Shown piece after piece: positions 1 to 9,324 of a stretch of DNA of 64,000 bases. The stretch comes from Ignavibacteriales bacterium. GTDB lineage: Bacteria; Bacteroidota; Ignavibacteria; Tepidaquicellales; Tepidaquicellaceae. The notes under the pieces were generated by a model, which saw nothing but the letters and a program-made list of their open reading frames with translations, was not told where the DNA came from and made no database searches. The stretch spans positions 1,031,501 to 1,095,500 of the forward strand of contig JACKAC010000001.1 in assembly GCA_020635255.1 (NCBI GenBank), written 5' to 3'. Numbering within the stretch: position 1 is the first letter of the stretch; every line of letters begins with the position of its first letter. The position numbers and the translations under genes were made by a program.

Positions 1-846
1 CATCAATATTGCGCCTATTATCTGGTCCAATTCAAGGCTCTCGTTGATTATTAAATATGCCGAGAAAACCGCAAATACAACCTCCATACTATATATAATG
101 CCCGCTTTTACAGGCGTGGTATACCTCTGGTAATTATTAATTATTAGCCAGCCAAGTAAAGTACAAACGACGGAAATATATAGTATGGAAAAGACCGAAG
201 TAGTATTTATCTCAAAGAAGTATGTCTTAGTTATAATGACTTCCACCAGAGTCATCGAAAGAAATCCCGCTATTGTCATTACCAGGAACTGCCCAAGCAC
301 TAACGCGCGATAATCAGCTTTCTTTTCATTTAGGAATTTATCCAGGTAAACTATGTGTACGGTGAAAAAAACCGCGCAGATCAGCGTTAGAAAGTCACCA
401 ATATTAAAATTTGCTTCTTTTATCTGTGTCAAAAAGAATAACCCGATCATTACCATGATCACACCAACTATATTTTCCTTTTTAGGTGCCTTCTTGATTA
501 TGAGATATTGCGCAAAGGGAAGTAGTACAACATATGTTCCGGTTATGAATGCTGATTTTTGCGATGTTGTTATGGATAACCCTATTGTCTGGGTTATAAA
601 CCCTCCGAAAACAAATCCGCCAAGAATAAGTCCGTACTTTAGATCGGTGAACTTTATCTTTGTAAATATCTTTGGATAAAGAATTAAGAAGAGTAAAAGT
701 GTAATTGCAAACCGGTAAAATACTACCGCTTCCGGTGAGCAATACTGAAGCAGGATCTTTATAATAGGAAAAGAGATACCCCAGTTTATAGAAACAAAAA
801 GCAAAAGGAACTCAGCCTTTATCTTTATTTTACCGGATTCATCCAA
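1..846 (-). CDS. EamA/DMT-family membrane transporter (C-terminus cut by window edge)
   Basis: The reading frame runs from the left edge to a TTG at 844-846, giving 282 residues; two in-frame stop codons lie directly before that TTG, so no longer start exists. The protein is a string of hydrophobic helices (about ten) in two similar halves, with motifs such as INWGISFPI near the start and a second-half segment beginning KADYRALVLGQF. This is the layout of EamA-type drug/metabolite transporters, which export small metabolites across the inner membrane; family members usually have about 290-300 residues, so little is missing. The substrate cannot be told. The start lies 3 bases beyond the stop of the upstream prenyltransferase gene, so the two are probably co-transcribed. 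Confidence 0.8.
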   Translation of the reverse strand, partial: MDESGKIKIKAEFLLLFVSINWGISFPIIKILLQYCSPEAVVFYRFAITLLLFLILYPKIFTKIKFTDLKYGLILGGFVFGGFITQTIGLSITTSQKSAFITGTYVVLLPFAQYLIIKKAPKKENIVGVIMVMIGLFFLTQIKEANFNIGDFLTLICAVFFTVHIVYLDKFLNEKKADYRALVLGQFLVMTIAGFLSMTLVEVIITKTYFFEINTTSVFSILYISVVCTLLGWLIINNYQRYTTPVKAGIIYSMEVVFAVFSAYLIINESLELDQIIGAILM

Positions 847-849
847 TTA

Positions 850-1740
850 TTAAAACCCGAACTTCGCTTTATATATGATTGCAAACGAAATAATAAACCA
901 GAGAAGGGAGTTTATGATTATGGAAACATCTTTTGTAACGATCTGTGTAGGGCTTTCCCCGAGATTTTTTTGGTGAATTAGATACATATAGCGGAATATG
1001 CCATAAATTACAAACGGCGTAGTGTAAATTAAATTATCCGAGTGAAATGTCTCGACCGTTTTCTCTGATACGGTATAAAGAGCATATGAAATAATTGTGC
1101 CTGTTGCAGCAATTGTGTTCATCTGATCCGTAAATGCTATCGAATACTGCTCCAACACCTTTCTTTGCTTTGGAATATTTTCCTGGTCCGACTGAGATAA
1201 TTCGGCTCTTCTTTTTGAAATGCCCAAAAATAGTGAAATGAATATAGTTGTTAATATCATCCAGCTGGATAGAGGAACTGATATGGCAAATGCTCCTGCT
1301 GCTACTCTTAACATAAATCCAAAGGAGATAAAGAATACATCCAGCAGTACAATATTTTTAACAAAATATGTATAAAGGATGTTGATCAGAAAATATATAG
1401 AGATTGCAATATTGAACTTCAGATTCATGAACGAACAGATAAATACCGTTATTGCAAGAAGAATTATAAACACCACCCTTGCTTCAGAAATTGAAACGTC
1501 ACCGGAAGCAATCGGTCGGAACCGTTTTCTCTTATGAGCACGGTCTGCTTCAACGTCGGATATATCATTAATTATATAAACACAGCTCGAGATCAGACAG
1601 AATGCAATAAATGCTTCGATGTTTGTGAGAAGCACTCTGGGATCCATTAGTAAACCGGAGAAAAGAATGGATGCAAAGATAAATAGATTTTTGATCCATT
1701 GTTTAGGTCTGAGAAGCTGTATTATTTTAAGGATTTTCAA
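850..1740 (-). CDS. UbiA-family prenyltransferase, decaprenyl-phosphate phosphoribosyltransferase-like
   Basis: This 296-residue polytopic protein has the UbiA aspartate motif NDISDVEADRAHKRKRFRP (about residues 58-76) and opens with LRPKQWIKNLFIFA. That opening and the RAH..KR.RPIASG segment are typical of the branch that moves phosphoribose from PRPP onto a polyprenyl phosphate (Rv3806c type), not of quinone-biosynthesis UbiA. A second polar cluster (KRRAELSQSDQE) follows near residue 176. The start is TTG at 1738-1740, two bases after the stop of the glycosyltransferase gene, so the genes form one minus-strand operon. The inferred role is making a lipid-linked pentose donor for envelope glycans. 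Assignment to the superfamily is firm; the substrate is an inference. Confidence 0.75.
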   Translation of the reverse strand: MKILKIIQLLRPKQWIKNLFIFASILFSGLLMDPRVLLTNIEAFIAFCLISSCVYIINDISDVEADRAHKRKRFRPIASGDVSISEARVVFIILLAITVFICSFMNLKFNIAISIYFLINILYTYFVKNIVLLDVFFISFGFMLRVAAGAFAISVPLSSWMILTTIFISLFLGISKRRAELSQSDQENIPKQRKVLEQYSIAFTDQMNTIAATGTIISYALYTVSEKTVETFHSDNLIYTTPFVIYGIFRYMYLIHQKNLGESPTQIVTKDVSIIINSLLWFIISFAIIYKAKFGF

Positions 1741-1742
1741 TA

Positions 1743-3290
1743 TTATTTCGTATAGTGGAATTTATAAACTTTCATCTCTTCTCCACCGCAAATAGTATTA
1801 TCCTCTAATATTGCGGACCTTATGTATTCAAAATTCTCTTTGTATGCATCAATGAATCCCTGAAACCAGTGATCGTATATTATAACATAACTTACATTAT
1901 TGTTTTTTAAAAGATAATAAGTTGAATCCAGATTATCTTCCCATCTGTATGTTCTGTATCTAAGTATCTGAGGAGTCACTAAACCTGCCATATCGACGAT
2001 CTTATTATTGGAAATGAAAGTGATTGCGCCGATATCATTTAAAGCTATTGTTTCATTTGGACCGACATTCTCTTTTACCCAATTGGCTAATTCTACCTGC
2101 TGGTCGTTAATATTCTGTGTATTCATGCCTATTGCTCTCGCAAAGATAAAATAGTAAAACACTGAGAAGCATAACACTATCACGAGCGCTGTTCTTCGGC
2201 TTAAGAATTCCTTTATCTTGATATCTTTTACCTTATCGCGTATTGAGAATAGCATATATAATGCTATCAGATTTATGAATGGCAGCAATGGCATCATATA
2301 TCTGCCGTGATGTCTGTAATTCGGAATTAGGAATGCGCTTACGATAGGTAATAATATTACCCAGAGAAAGATCAGGTTTAAAATTCGGAGCTGTCCAAAA
2401 TATTGCTTCCTGAAATTCACAATATAAAATACCCCCCCGGCTAGATAGAGCAATGTTGTAGCTATATTATCCGAGAGCAAGAATTCAAGAGTCTTTAGTA
2501 TATATGTTTTATTTGGCAGTAGGTGAATCGTTCCACCCTGTCCTCTAAATGTTGTCGGAAGAAAGCTCTCACTGGTAAAATGCGAAAATATGAAATATGG
2601 TGTAGTGACTAAAATAAAGATAACTGTACCTGCTCCTATTGGGATAATTATTTTTCTGAAATTCTTCTCTTTGAGTGAAATTATCACTACGTCTATCACA
2701 TAAAGCCCAAAAAGAAGGAAACCCTCCGGTCGGCTTACTGTTGCAAGTGCAAATAAAATTCCCGGTAGTAGGGTAAATCGCTTCTGTTCGAGATTAATTA
2801 TGTGAGCATATATACCTGCAATCGTCAAAAATGTGAACATAGTTGTTTCCATACCCGATAATCCGGCCCATGCGAACCTACCGGTCAGTATCGTAATTAG
2901 AACAACCATCAATGATATGAATTTCGCGCTCTCTTTTGTTGATTCATTTCTCCCGAATATTTCAAGTGATATTTTGTAAATAAAAATACACGAAAGCATA
3001 TGAAACAGAGCGGAAAGGAAAACAGAGTTAAATATATAATTCGAAGTTATAAAGCTGAATCCGGCAAGTATAACCACCCACAGTGGAGACGTACTCCCCG
3101 CTACGGGCTGTCCTATATTGAATTGGAATAAATATCCTTTGGCGAAGTTTTCGGCATAACGGAAATGTATCCAGCTGTCATCGAGCGGAACACCCATCTT
3201 TCCCCCAGTGAAGAAATATTCGGACACTAAATAAAAAGCGTACGTAAATACGCACGCTCCTATAATATATAGATAATTTTTGTCTCTCAA
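1743..3290 (-). CDS. GT-C type polyprenyl-phosphate-sugar glycosyltransferase
   Basis: This is a 515-residue integral membrane protein. After the first membrane helix comes PLDDSWIHFRYAENFAKGY and then QPVAGSTSPLW, the acidic first-loop arrangement (DD) of GT-C glycosyltransferases of the ArnT/PMT and mycobacterial AftB kind. About ten more hydrophobic helices follow, then a C-terminal soluble region (about residues 395-515). Such enzymes transfer a sugar from a polyprenyl phosphate to an acceptor on the far side of the inner membrane. The gene has a TTG start, follows the mutase gene after 1 base and precedes the UbiA-like gene by 2 bases. Its partner may make its donor lipid. The acceptor is unknown. 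Confidence 0.7.
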   Translation of the reverse strand: MRDKNYLYIIGACVFTYAFYLVSEYFFTGGKMGVPLDDSWIHFRYAENFAKGYLFQFNIGQPVAGSTSPLWVVILAGFSFITSNYIFNSVFLSALFHMLSCIFIYKISLEIFGRNESTKESAKFISLMVVLITILTGRFAWAGLSGMETTMFTFLTIAGIYAHIINLEQKRFTLLPGILFALATVSRPEGFLLFGLYVIDVVIISLKEKNFRKIIIPIGAGTVIFILVTTPYFIFSHFTSESFLPTTFRGQGGTIHLLPNKTYILKTLEFLLSDNIATTLLYLAGGVFYIVNFRKQYFGQLRILNLIFLWVILLPIVSAFLIPNYRHHGRYMMPLLPFINLIALYMLFSIRDKVKDIKIKEFLSRRTALVIVLCFSVFYYFIFARAIGMNTQNINDQQVELANWVKENVGPNETIALNDIGAITFISNNKIVDMAGLVTPQILRYRTYRWEDNLDSTYYLLKNNNVSYVIIYDHWFQGFIDAYKENFEYIRSAILEDNTICGGEEMKVYKFHYTK

Positions 3291-3291
3291 T

Positions 3292-4965
3292 TTAAAAGAC
3301 AGCTTGTTCTTCGTATATTCCGAATGGTTCTTTGAGTTCAGTACACATTTCCTCTAGTGTTACATACTTTCTTGCGCATTCTAATACTCTAGGCATCAGG
3401 TTCGTTCCGTCTTCGGCAGACTTTCTTAGTTCTTTGAGGGCATTTGTTACGTCTTCCTGATTCCTCGATGCTTTTAGATCCTTTACTCTCTTTATCTGCT
3501 TATCTTCAACTTCTTTTGAAATATATAAGATCGGGATCTCGATCTTTTCATCTTCTTCAACAAATTCATTTACACCAACAACTATCTTTTCCTTCTTATC
3601 TAGTTCTTGCTGATATCTGTATGCGGCATCTGCTATTTCTCTCTGAAAGAAACCGTTCTCTATACATGCAATTACACCACCCTGCTGGTCTATAAGTTCG
3701 AAATATTTTTCGGCTTCTGCTTCCATATCATCGGTCAGCTTTTCTACATAGTAGCTTCCACCCAGCGGATCAGCAACGTTTACTACTCCATGTTCATATG
3801 CCAGAATTTGCTGTGTTCTTAATGCTATCTTTACGGCTTTGTCAGACGGCAATGCCAGCGTTTCATCCATTGAATTTGTGTGCAAGCTCTGTGTACCGCC
3901 AAGGACGCCAGCTAATGCTTCGATCGCTGTTCTTACAATATTGTTCTCCGGTTGCTGAGCAGTGAGTGAACACCCTGCAGTTTGAGTATGGAATCTCAAT
4001 TTCCATGACTTTTCATCCTTCGCGCCGTATTTATTCTTCATTCTCTTCGCAAATATCCTTCTTGCAGCCCGGAATTTTGCTATTTCTTCAAAGAAGTCAA
4101 GGTGTGAATTAAAGAAGTATGATATTCTTGGTGCAAATGCGTCCACGTCCATTCCTCTTTCGATACATGCTTCTATATATGCAAACCCGTCTGCCAATGT
4201 AAAAGCAAGCTCCTGCGCTGCGGTTGAACCTGCTTCACGGATATGGTATCCGCTTACGCTGACCGGGTTGAATTGCGGCACTTCATTTGTGCAATACTCT
4301 ATCATATCGACGATAATCCGCATAGACTCTCTCGGAGGATAGATAAACTCTTTTTGAGCTATATACTCTTTTAGAATATCATTCTGAAGTGTTCCTCTCA
4401 ATTTATCAAAGGGTACTCCTTGCTTTTCCGCAACTGCCAGGTAATATGCAAAGATCATTATGGCAGGGGAGTTTATAGTCATCGAGGTGGAAACTTTATC
4501 TAAAGGAATACCGGAAAAAAGTATCTCCATATCTTCAAGTGAAGAGATCGAGACTCCGCATATTCCTACTTCACCCTCTGAAAGAGGAGAATCGGCGTCC
4601 CAGCCCATTAGCGTCGGCAGGTCAAATGCCGTCGACAGCCCTGTTTGCCCGTGCTTGAGCAGGTATTTAAATCTCTCATTCGTATCCTCGGGTGAACCAA
4701 AACCCGCAAACTGCCTCATTGTCCATATTTTACCCCTGTACATATTGTGGTGGATACCTCTGGTATAAGGATATTCACCCGGGTAACCTATTTCATTGTA
4801 ATATTTTTCCTGGTTCACATCTTCAGGGGTATATGCGATATCCAGTTCTCTACCGCTCAAAGACGTGAATTTCATTCCATTAGTCTTAGCCTTCTCTGCT
4901 TCTTCCTTCCATTCTTGCTTCGATGTGCTTTTTTTCGGTTCTATGGGCTTATTGTTATCGGGCAT
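3292..4965 (-). CDS. B12-dependent acyl-CoA mutase large subunit, isobutyryl-CoA mutase-like
   Basis: The 557-residue protein is the catalytic barrel of the methylmalonyl-CoA mutase family without the C-terminal B12-binding domain, as in two-subunit mutases; the small subunit is not in this window. Family motifs include TRGIH (68-72), the segment around GQTGLSTAFDLPT (107-119) and SGYHIREAGS (238-247, catalytic-site His241). The specificity pair is Phe86 (in WTMRQFAGFG) and Gln204 (in EYIAQKEF), spaced 118 apart. Methylmalonyl-CoA mutase has Tyr and Arg at these places; isobutyryl-CoA mutase has Phe and Gln. I therefore predict interconversion of isobutyryl-CoA and butyryl-CoA. The ATG at 4963-4965 is clear, and the gene heads the four-gene minus-strand operon. 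Confidence 0.85.
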   Translation of the reverse strand: MPDNNKPIEPKKSTSKQEWKEEAEKAKTNGMKFTSLSGRELDIAYTPEDVNQEKYYNEIGYPGEYPYTRGIHHNMYRGKIWTMRQFAGFGSPEDTNERFKYLLKHGQTGLSTAFDLPTLMGWDADSPLSEGEVGICGVSISSLEDMEILFSGIPLDKVSTSMTINSPAIMIFAYYLAVAEKQGVPFDKLRGTLQNDILKEYIAQKEFIYPPRESMRIIVDMIEYCTNEVPQFNPVSVSGYHIREAGSTAAQELAFTLADGFAYIEACIERGMDVDAFAPRISYFFNSHLDFFEEIAKFRAARRIFAKRMKNKYGAKDEKSWKLRFHTQTAGCSLTAQQPENNIVRTAIEALAGVLGGTQSLHTNSMDETLALPSDKAVKIALRTQQILAYEHGVVNVADPLGGSYYVEKLTDDMEAEAEKYFELIDQQGGVIACIENGFFQREIADAAYRYQQELDKKEKIVVGVNEFVEEDEKIEIPILYISKEVEDKQIKRVKDLKASRNQEDVTNALKELRKSAEDGTNLMPRVLECARKYVTLEEMCTELKEPFGIYEEQAVF

Positions 4966-5297
4966 ATTATATTATTAATTTCGTGAATTTTAACGATTCG
5001 AATATAGATTATTTAATTCGTAAATTAAATTCAGAAATTTTCCTTGAAGATAAGGGGATGAAACTTACGATTTTCATCCCCTTTGCATTTTAAGAAATGT
5101 TTTCTCATCTCTTATGTGGTAGGCTCTACTTCAAAAATAAATAAGGTATACTAATCAATCAAAGAATCTTTGTAACCTCGGTTGCGCATATTTTTCCCTT
5201 AATTTTTTCAAAAGAATTTATTATCTACTGTATTAATAATATTTATAGCAATATCTTTTCGGAGATAAGTTGCACTAACTAATTAACTTACCACAAA
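4966..5297. other. Intergenic region between divergent genes
   Basis: This 332-base AT-rich spacer separates the mutase operon (minus) from the first of three paralogous genes (plus), so both promoters should lie here. The clear structure is the hairpin at 5052-5083. GGTTGCGCATATTTTTCCC at about 5179-5197 resembles AGTTGCATATTTTTCTTG before the second paralog (about 7015-7033). I see no credible coding sequence. Confidence 0.5.
5052..5083. other. Strong hairpin, function unknown
   Basis: A perfect 12-base stem, AAGGGGATGAAA (5052-5063) with TTTCATCCCCTT (5072-5083), encloses an 8-base loop. It lies in a divergent intergenic region where no gene on either strand needs terminating, and only a weak T-rich stretch (TGCATTTT) follows on the plus strand. 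It may attenuate the downstream gene, belong to a leader RNA, or end a small RNA. Confidence 0.45.
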
Positions 5298-6800
5298 ATG
5301 AGAGATATAAAAGCATTAACAATTTTAAAAAGCTTTTCAAATAAAGAAAGAAAGGATTTTGCTTCATTCCTTGCTTGCCACGCATTTGTTTCACGAACTA
5401 AACCAAAACAGCTATATGGGATTCTCCTCCAGGATTATCCGGATTTGAACGAATCTGATTTGGATAAAGTAAAGCTATATAAAGAGCTTTTTCCTGTTGA
5501 ATATAAAAGTAATGGCTATAATGCATCTTCTTTGCGCCATTGTTTCCACGAACTCCAGCGGGCTGCTGAAAAATTCCTTGTGTTTATGAAAATAGAAAAT
5601 GATGAAGTTCATTATGATGAGGTGCTGAGGAGGGAATTCCGTGATCGCCATCTGGATAAATTATATATGAAAGCACTCGATGAATCAGATAAGAAATTTG
5701 CGAAAGTGAATGAACTAAGTAGTGAATATTTTTTAGCTAAATATAAACTAATACTTGAAAGGATTAACTTTGAGAGTATGTATGAGGATTTCACTATTAG
5801 GAAAAGTAAAACAGTTGGTATCGATAACATAGAAAGGGCAGTAAAGTGCTTGGGCTATTTTTTCATGATGGAGATGTTTTATCACGAAGGAGCATGCTTA
5901 ATGTATTCGAACCGCTATGGATATAAATTTGAAGATAGTTATGTAAGAAAATTCTGTGATAAGATTAATTTTGAGGATTTATTTGCCCTTTTAAAAGCTC
6001 ATGTCTCTAATGAAAGTGAATCAATTCTATTCAAAATTTATGTTGATATAATAGAACTTTACAAAGTAAAAAATCCCAAAAGAAATAAGGATAAATATAT
6101 AGGGATAAAAAAATATCTACTCAAGAATATAGAATGTGTTGGGACAAACGAAAGATTTGAGTTTTTTGGGAAGCTAATACGATATTTGCAATATTGCTTC
6201 GACTTTGAAGAAATTCATAACATATTTAAAATAATAATTGAAAATGGTTACTATAAACATACAGAAGGTACTTATTTCCAGGCAGATTATTATTTACTTA
6301 TAATTAGTCATGCAATGACACAAGATAAGCTTGGATGGCTCGAAAAATTTCTGGTAGATTTTAAACCTTTACTTCAGCCTGAATTGCAAGATGTCTCTTT
6401 TAATTTTGGAATGGCAAGATTAGAGTTTGAAAGAGGAAGCTATGTAAAATCCTTAATCTATTTGAATAAGATAAATGTAGATTATTTCGATTATGCCTTT
6501 CATATAAAGGTTTTATACATAAAAATTTTTTATGAAATGAATTATTTACATGAGGTGCTTAGTTTAATTGCATCAGTCAATAAATATATTTTAGACAGTA
6601 AAAAAGTAACAAATACTAATAAAGCAGTTATTAGAAGATTTATGAACTTTACCAAAATTCTTGTGAAAATAAAAGAAACGCAATCAGTCGAGGGATTATC
6701 GGATCTAAAAGATAAAATTAAATCTGTTATTGTTAGAGAAAAACCTTGGCTTCTTGAAAAGATCTCCGAACTGGAGTTAAAAAAGCGGGTTAAGAGCTAA
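5298..6800 (+). CDS. Helical-repeat protein of unknown function, paralog 1 of 3
   Basis: I do not recognise a named family. The 500 residues are charged, helical and without signal peptide or membrane segment. The N-terminal 95 residues form a compact module shared with the genes at 7047 and 10392: FS..E.KDF..FL, then AFVSR.K.KQLY, a DYP segment, LY.ELFP.EY, and a final LR..F..L..AAEKFL. The C-terminal 150 residues look like TPR-type helical pairs (GMARLEFERGSYVKSLIYL). From sequences I know, N-terminal modules of this kind occur in uncharacterised Bacteroidota proteins. This copy is clearly more AT-rich than paralog 2. The start is ATG at 5298 after an AT-rich leader. A role in protein-protein contact is plausible but unproven. 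Confidence 0.75.
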   Translation: MRDIKALTILKSFSNKERKDFASFLACHAFVSRTKPKQLYGILLQDYPDLNESDLDKVKLYKELFPVEYKSNGYNASSLRHCFHELQRAAEKFLVFMKIENDEVHYDEVLRREFRDRHLDKLYMKALDESDKKFAKVNELSSEYFLAKYKLILERINFESMYEDFTIRKSKTVGIDNIERAVKCLGYFFMMEMFYHEGACLMYSNRYGYKFEDSYVRKFCDKINFEDLFALLKAHVSNESESILFKIYVDIIELYKVKNPKRNKDKYIGIKKYLLKNIECVGTNERFEFFGKLIRYLQYCFDFEEIHNIFKIIIENGYYKHTEGTYFQADYYLLIISHAMTQDKLGWLEKFLVDFKPLLQPELQDVSFNFGMARLEFERGSYVKSLIYLNKINVDYFDYAFHIKVLYIKIFYEMNYLHEVLSLIASVNKYILDSKKVTNTNKAVIRRFMNFTKILVKIKETQSVEGLSDLKDKIKSVIVREKPWLLEKISELELKKRVKS

Positions 6801-6814
6801 GATTTAACCCGCTT
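6783..6814 (+). terminator. Hairpin at the end of paralog 1
   Basis: An 11-base stem, AAGCGGGTTAA (6783-6793) pairing with TTAACCCGCTT (6804-6814), spans the stop codon of the upstream gene. It is not followed by a T-run, so it may be a weak terminator or a 3-prime stabilising structure. Confidence 0.45.
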
Positions 6815-7046
6815 CGGTTATCTAAAAGAGTCTGTCTCACTTCCCCATATACCAGGTATGCCAAATCAATTACCTGAACAAAACTAGTCATTCACATGTA
6901 TATGAATCAAAGAAACTTACTTATTGTATTTATGGCTTTTTCTTCGAGAAACCTCTTAACAAGATTGATTATTTGTTGAAATATTAATATTTTACTCATG
7001 AAGATAACCCGTTTAAGTTGCATATTTTTCTTGTAAATACTTGTAA

Positions 7047-8537
7047 ATGAAGCAGACTGCAGCCCTAAAACTACTCAATTCATTCACACCTTCCGAACAA
7101 AAAGAGTTTAAGCTATTCCTTGCTTCGCCAGCTTTTGTTTCACGGACAAAATTAAAACAGCTCTATGAGATACTGCTCCGAGATTACCCCGAGATGGATG
7201 AATCTGCATTCGATAAGAAAAAAATATATAAAAAGCTTTTTCCCGATGAATACAAAGCTTCTGGTTTAAATTCCGCCACACTGCGTCATAATTTCTATGG
7301 ACTCCAACTCGCCGCGGAGAAATTTCTTGTAATGAAAAATGTGCAGTCCGACGATGTTCTTTATAATAGGATTTTAAGGAGGGAGCTCAGGAACAGGCAT
7401 CTTGATAAACTCTACATTCGCGCGCTCGAAGTCTCCGACAAGGAATTTGAGGATGACAACCAACTTTCCAGCGAGTACTTCCTGAATATATATGATCTGC
7501 TTCTTGAAAAGAAGAATTTCGAAAGCATGTATAGCGACTTTCTTATTAAACGCAACCGGAAGGTTGGCATCGAGGAGATCGATGAAATTGCAAAATACCT
7601 GACATACTTTTTTATACTTGAGCTCATGTATCTGAATGATGGTGCTGATAAATATGCCAAACGCTTCGATAACTCGTATGAGCATAGTTTCATCAATAAA
7701 CTTCTTCAAAAGATAGACATAACCGGGTTTATTTCTTTCCTCAAAAACGAATCCGATCCTGGGTCTGCCGGCAAGCTCTTCGATATATACGACAGGTTCT
7801 TCAGACTTTTCGAAAAAGCTGATACAAAAAATTACAAAGATCTTAAAAAATATGTACTCGGCAATATCGATCTCCTCGGAACCAACACTCGCTCACACAT
7901 CTTCTTCCAGTTCGTAAAATACTGCTCCATAAATTCCATGGATAGCCGGAACGATAAGGAATTTCCTGGCGAACTCTTTAACATCCTTAGGATAATGGCG
8001 GACAATGGCTACTATGAGCATACGGAAGGCACGTACTTCCAGATAGACTTTTACAGGATATTGTTTTTAATGGGATGTGATGAAGGTGAAATCGACTGGA
8101 CCGAGATCTTCCTCAAAAAATTCGCTCCGAAGCTTCCGCCCGAATTCCGCGAGACGGCATTTAATTGCGGAATGGCATATGTGAAGTTCGCTCACGGGAA
8201 ATATGACTCCGCCCTCGAAAGCCTCTCTAAAATGAAAGATGAGTATTTCAATCTCGAGATAGATAAAAAGATACTCCTGATAAAGATCTTCTACGAAACG
8301 GGATCCTACGAACAGGCGATATCACTCATAAACTCCATGCAACGGTATATAGATGAAAGTAAAAAAGTCTCGCACACCCTGAAAGAAAAGATAAACAACT
8401 TTTTAAAACTCACCCTGAAGCTCATAAAATTATCTGGCAAAGTGAGCTCCAGGGGAGATTATGTTGATCTCAAATATGAGATCGAAGTAGAGAATAAACT
8501 CCGCGCCAAAAAATGGCTCATGGAGAAAGTTGGGTGA
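7047..8537 (+). CDS. Helical-repeat protein of unknown function, paralog 2 of 3
   Basis: The 496 residues align with the gene at 5298 over their whole length, for example ASPAFVSRTKLKQLYEILL against ACHAFVSRTKPKQLYGILL, and the shared NRHLDKLYIRALE/DRHLDKLYMKALD segment near residue 115. The shared N-terminal module is followed by helical repeats, with GMAYVKFAHGKYDSALESL in the C-terminal part. No signal peptide or membrane helix is visible. Codon usage is more GC-rich than in paralog 1, with many C-ending codons, so the two copies are not a recent duplication despite being neighbours. The gene is convergent with the one ending at 8539, leaving 1 base between stops. Function unknown. Confidence 0.75.
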   Translation: MKQTAALKLLNSFTPSEQKEFKLFLASPAFVSRTKLKQLYEILLRDYPEMDESAFDKKKIYKKLFPDEYKASGLNSATLRHNFYGLQLAAEKFLVMKNVQSDDVLYNRILRRELRNRHLDKLYIRALEVSDKEFEDDNQLSSEYFLNIYDLLLEKKNFESMYSDFLIKRNRKVGIEEIDEIAKYLTYFFILELMYLNDGADKYAKRFDNSYEHSFINKLLQKIDITGFISFLKNESDPGSAGKLFDIYDRFFRLFEKADTKNYKDLKKYVLGNIDLLGTNTRSHIFFQFVKYCSINSMDSRNDKEFPGELFNILRIMADNGYYEHTEGTYFQIDFYRILFLMGCDEGEIDWTEIFLKKFAPKLPPEFRETAFNCGMAYVKFAHGKYDSALESLSKMKDEYFNLEIDKKILLIKIFYETGSYEQAISLINSMQRYIDESKKVSHTLKEKINNFLKLTLKLIKLSGKVSSRGDYVDLKYEIEVENKLRAKKWLMEKVG

Positions 8538-8538
8538 G

Positions 8539-9291
8539 TTATTCTACATATACGTTCAAAGTAGCTTTAGCACCATTTCTGTCTATTGTATGGATTCCAT
8601 TTAAGTAGTTTTGAACTGATAGAGATGAGAAATGGAAATCTTGGATTACATCATCGTCATTATTTTTTAAGGATGTAATTACGCTGCTAAAAAATAGATC
8701 GAAACCAGTCTTTAGAAGGAGTGTAGCAGGATTAGATAATGAAGTAAACTCAAGAGCTTTATCGATTAGGTCGTTAATCTTCTCTTTTTGAGCAGTCTCT
8801 TCTAAGATTTCACCTAGTTTTCTATATCCATCGTCATCATCCATAATCGCAACATGAAGAGAGAGTAAACCCTTTGGATCCTTAGGGCCATAAAGTGTTA
8901 ATCCATTACCAAGCAATGGAAGATCCATATTGTCTTCAATATTATTAAAAATAGGGGAAACCGATATGTTAATTTTATCAGTCATATTTCTAGCAATGTT
9001 TTTAAAAATGGATGACTTTTTATCGGGAAACAAACTATTAATATCTTGTCCATCACCTGCAAGGTCAACTGAAAGGCAAACAACATAAACTTGTGCTTTG
9101 CCATCTATAATTGGCCAGACACCTGTTTCTTGATTGTCTTTAATGAAACAATTTGGAATTGTAACTGTGACTTTTTTTTCAACTTGTTCAGTTACTGACT
9201 CTGTAATTCCTAAGGATGGCAAAAAATTTTCATTTTTTTGCAGATTCTTAAGTATTTTTTCTACACTTAGATTTTTAAGAATAGATGCCAT
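8539..9291 (-). CDS. Hypothetical protein next to a GH25 muramidase
   Basis: The 250-residue protein is not recognised. It has no signal peptide or membrane helix. A polar N-terminus is followed by a beta-rich stretch (QVYVVCLSVDLAGDGQD, about residues 67-83), an acidic MDDDDGYRKLGEILEE segment (about 149-164), a hydrophobic helical part near 190-210 and a beta-rich end (KATLNVYVE). It lies 33 bases downstream of the muramidase gene on the same strand, so the two are probably co-transcribed. A role as partner, carrier or immunity protein for the muramidase is possible, but nothing in the sequence proves it. Confidence 0.55.
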   Translation of the reverse strand: MASILKNLSVEKILKNLQKNENFLPSLGITESVTEQVEKKVTVTIPNCFIKDNQETGVWPIIDGKAQVYVVCLSVDLAGDGQDINSLFPDKKSSIFKNIARNMTDKINISVSPIFNNIEDNMDLPLLGNGLTLYGPKDPKGLLSLHVAIMDDDDGYRKLGEILEETAQKEKINDLIDKALEFTSLSNPATLLLKTGFDLFFSSVITSLKNNDDDVIQDFHFSSLSVQNYLNGIHTIDRNGAKATLNVYVE

Positions 9292-9324
9292 GATAATTTT
9301 ATTTTAAAAGTTTATGGTAAAATT

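Noticed and set aside
3292..4965. Methylmalonyl-CoA mutase as the final call
   Set aside because: The two specificity residues are Phe and Gln, as in isobutyryl-CoA mutase, so I used the family call with that prediction.
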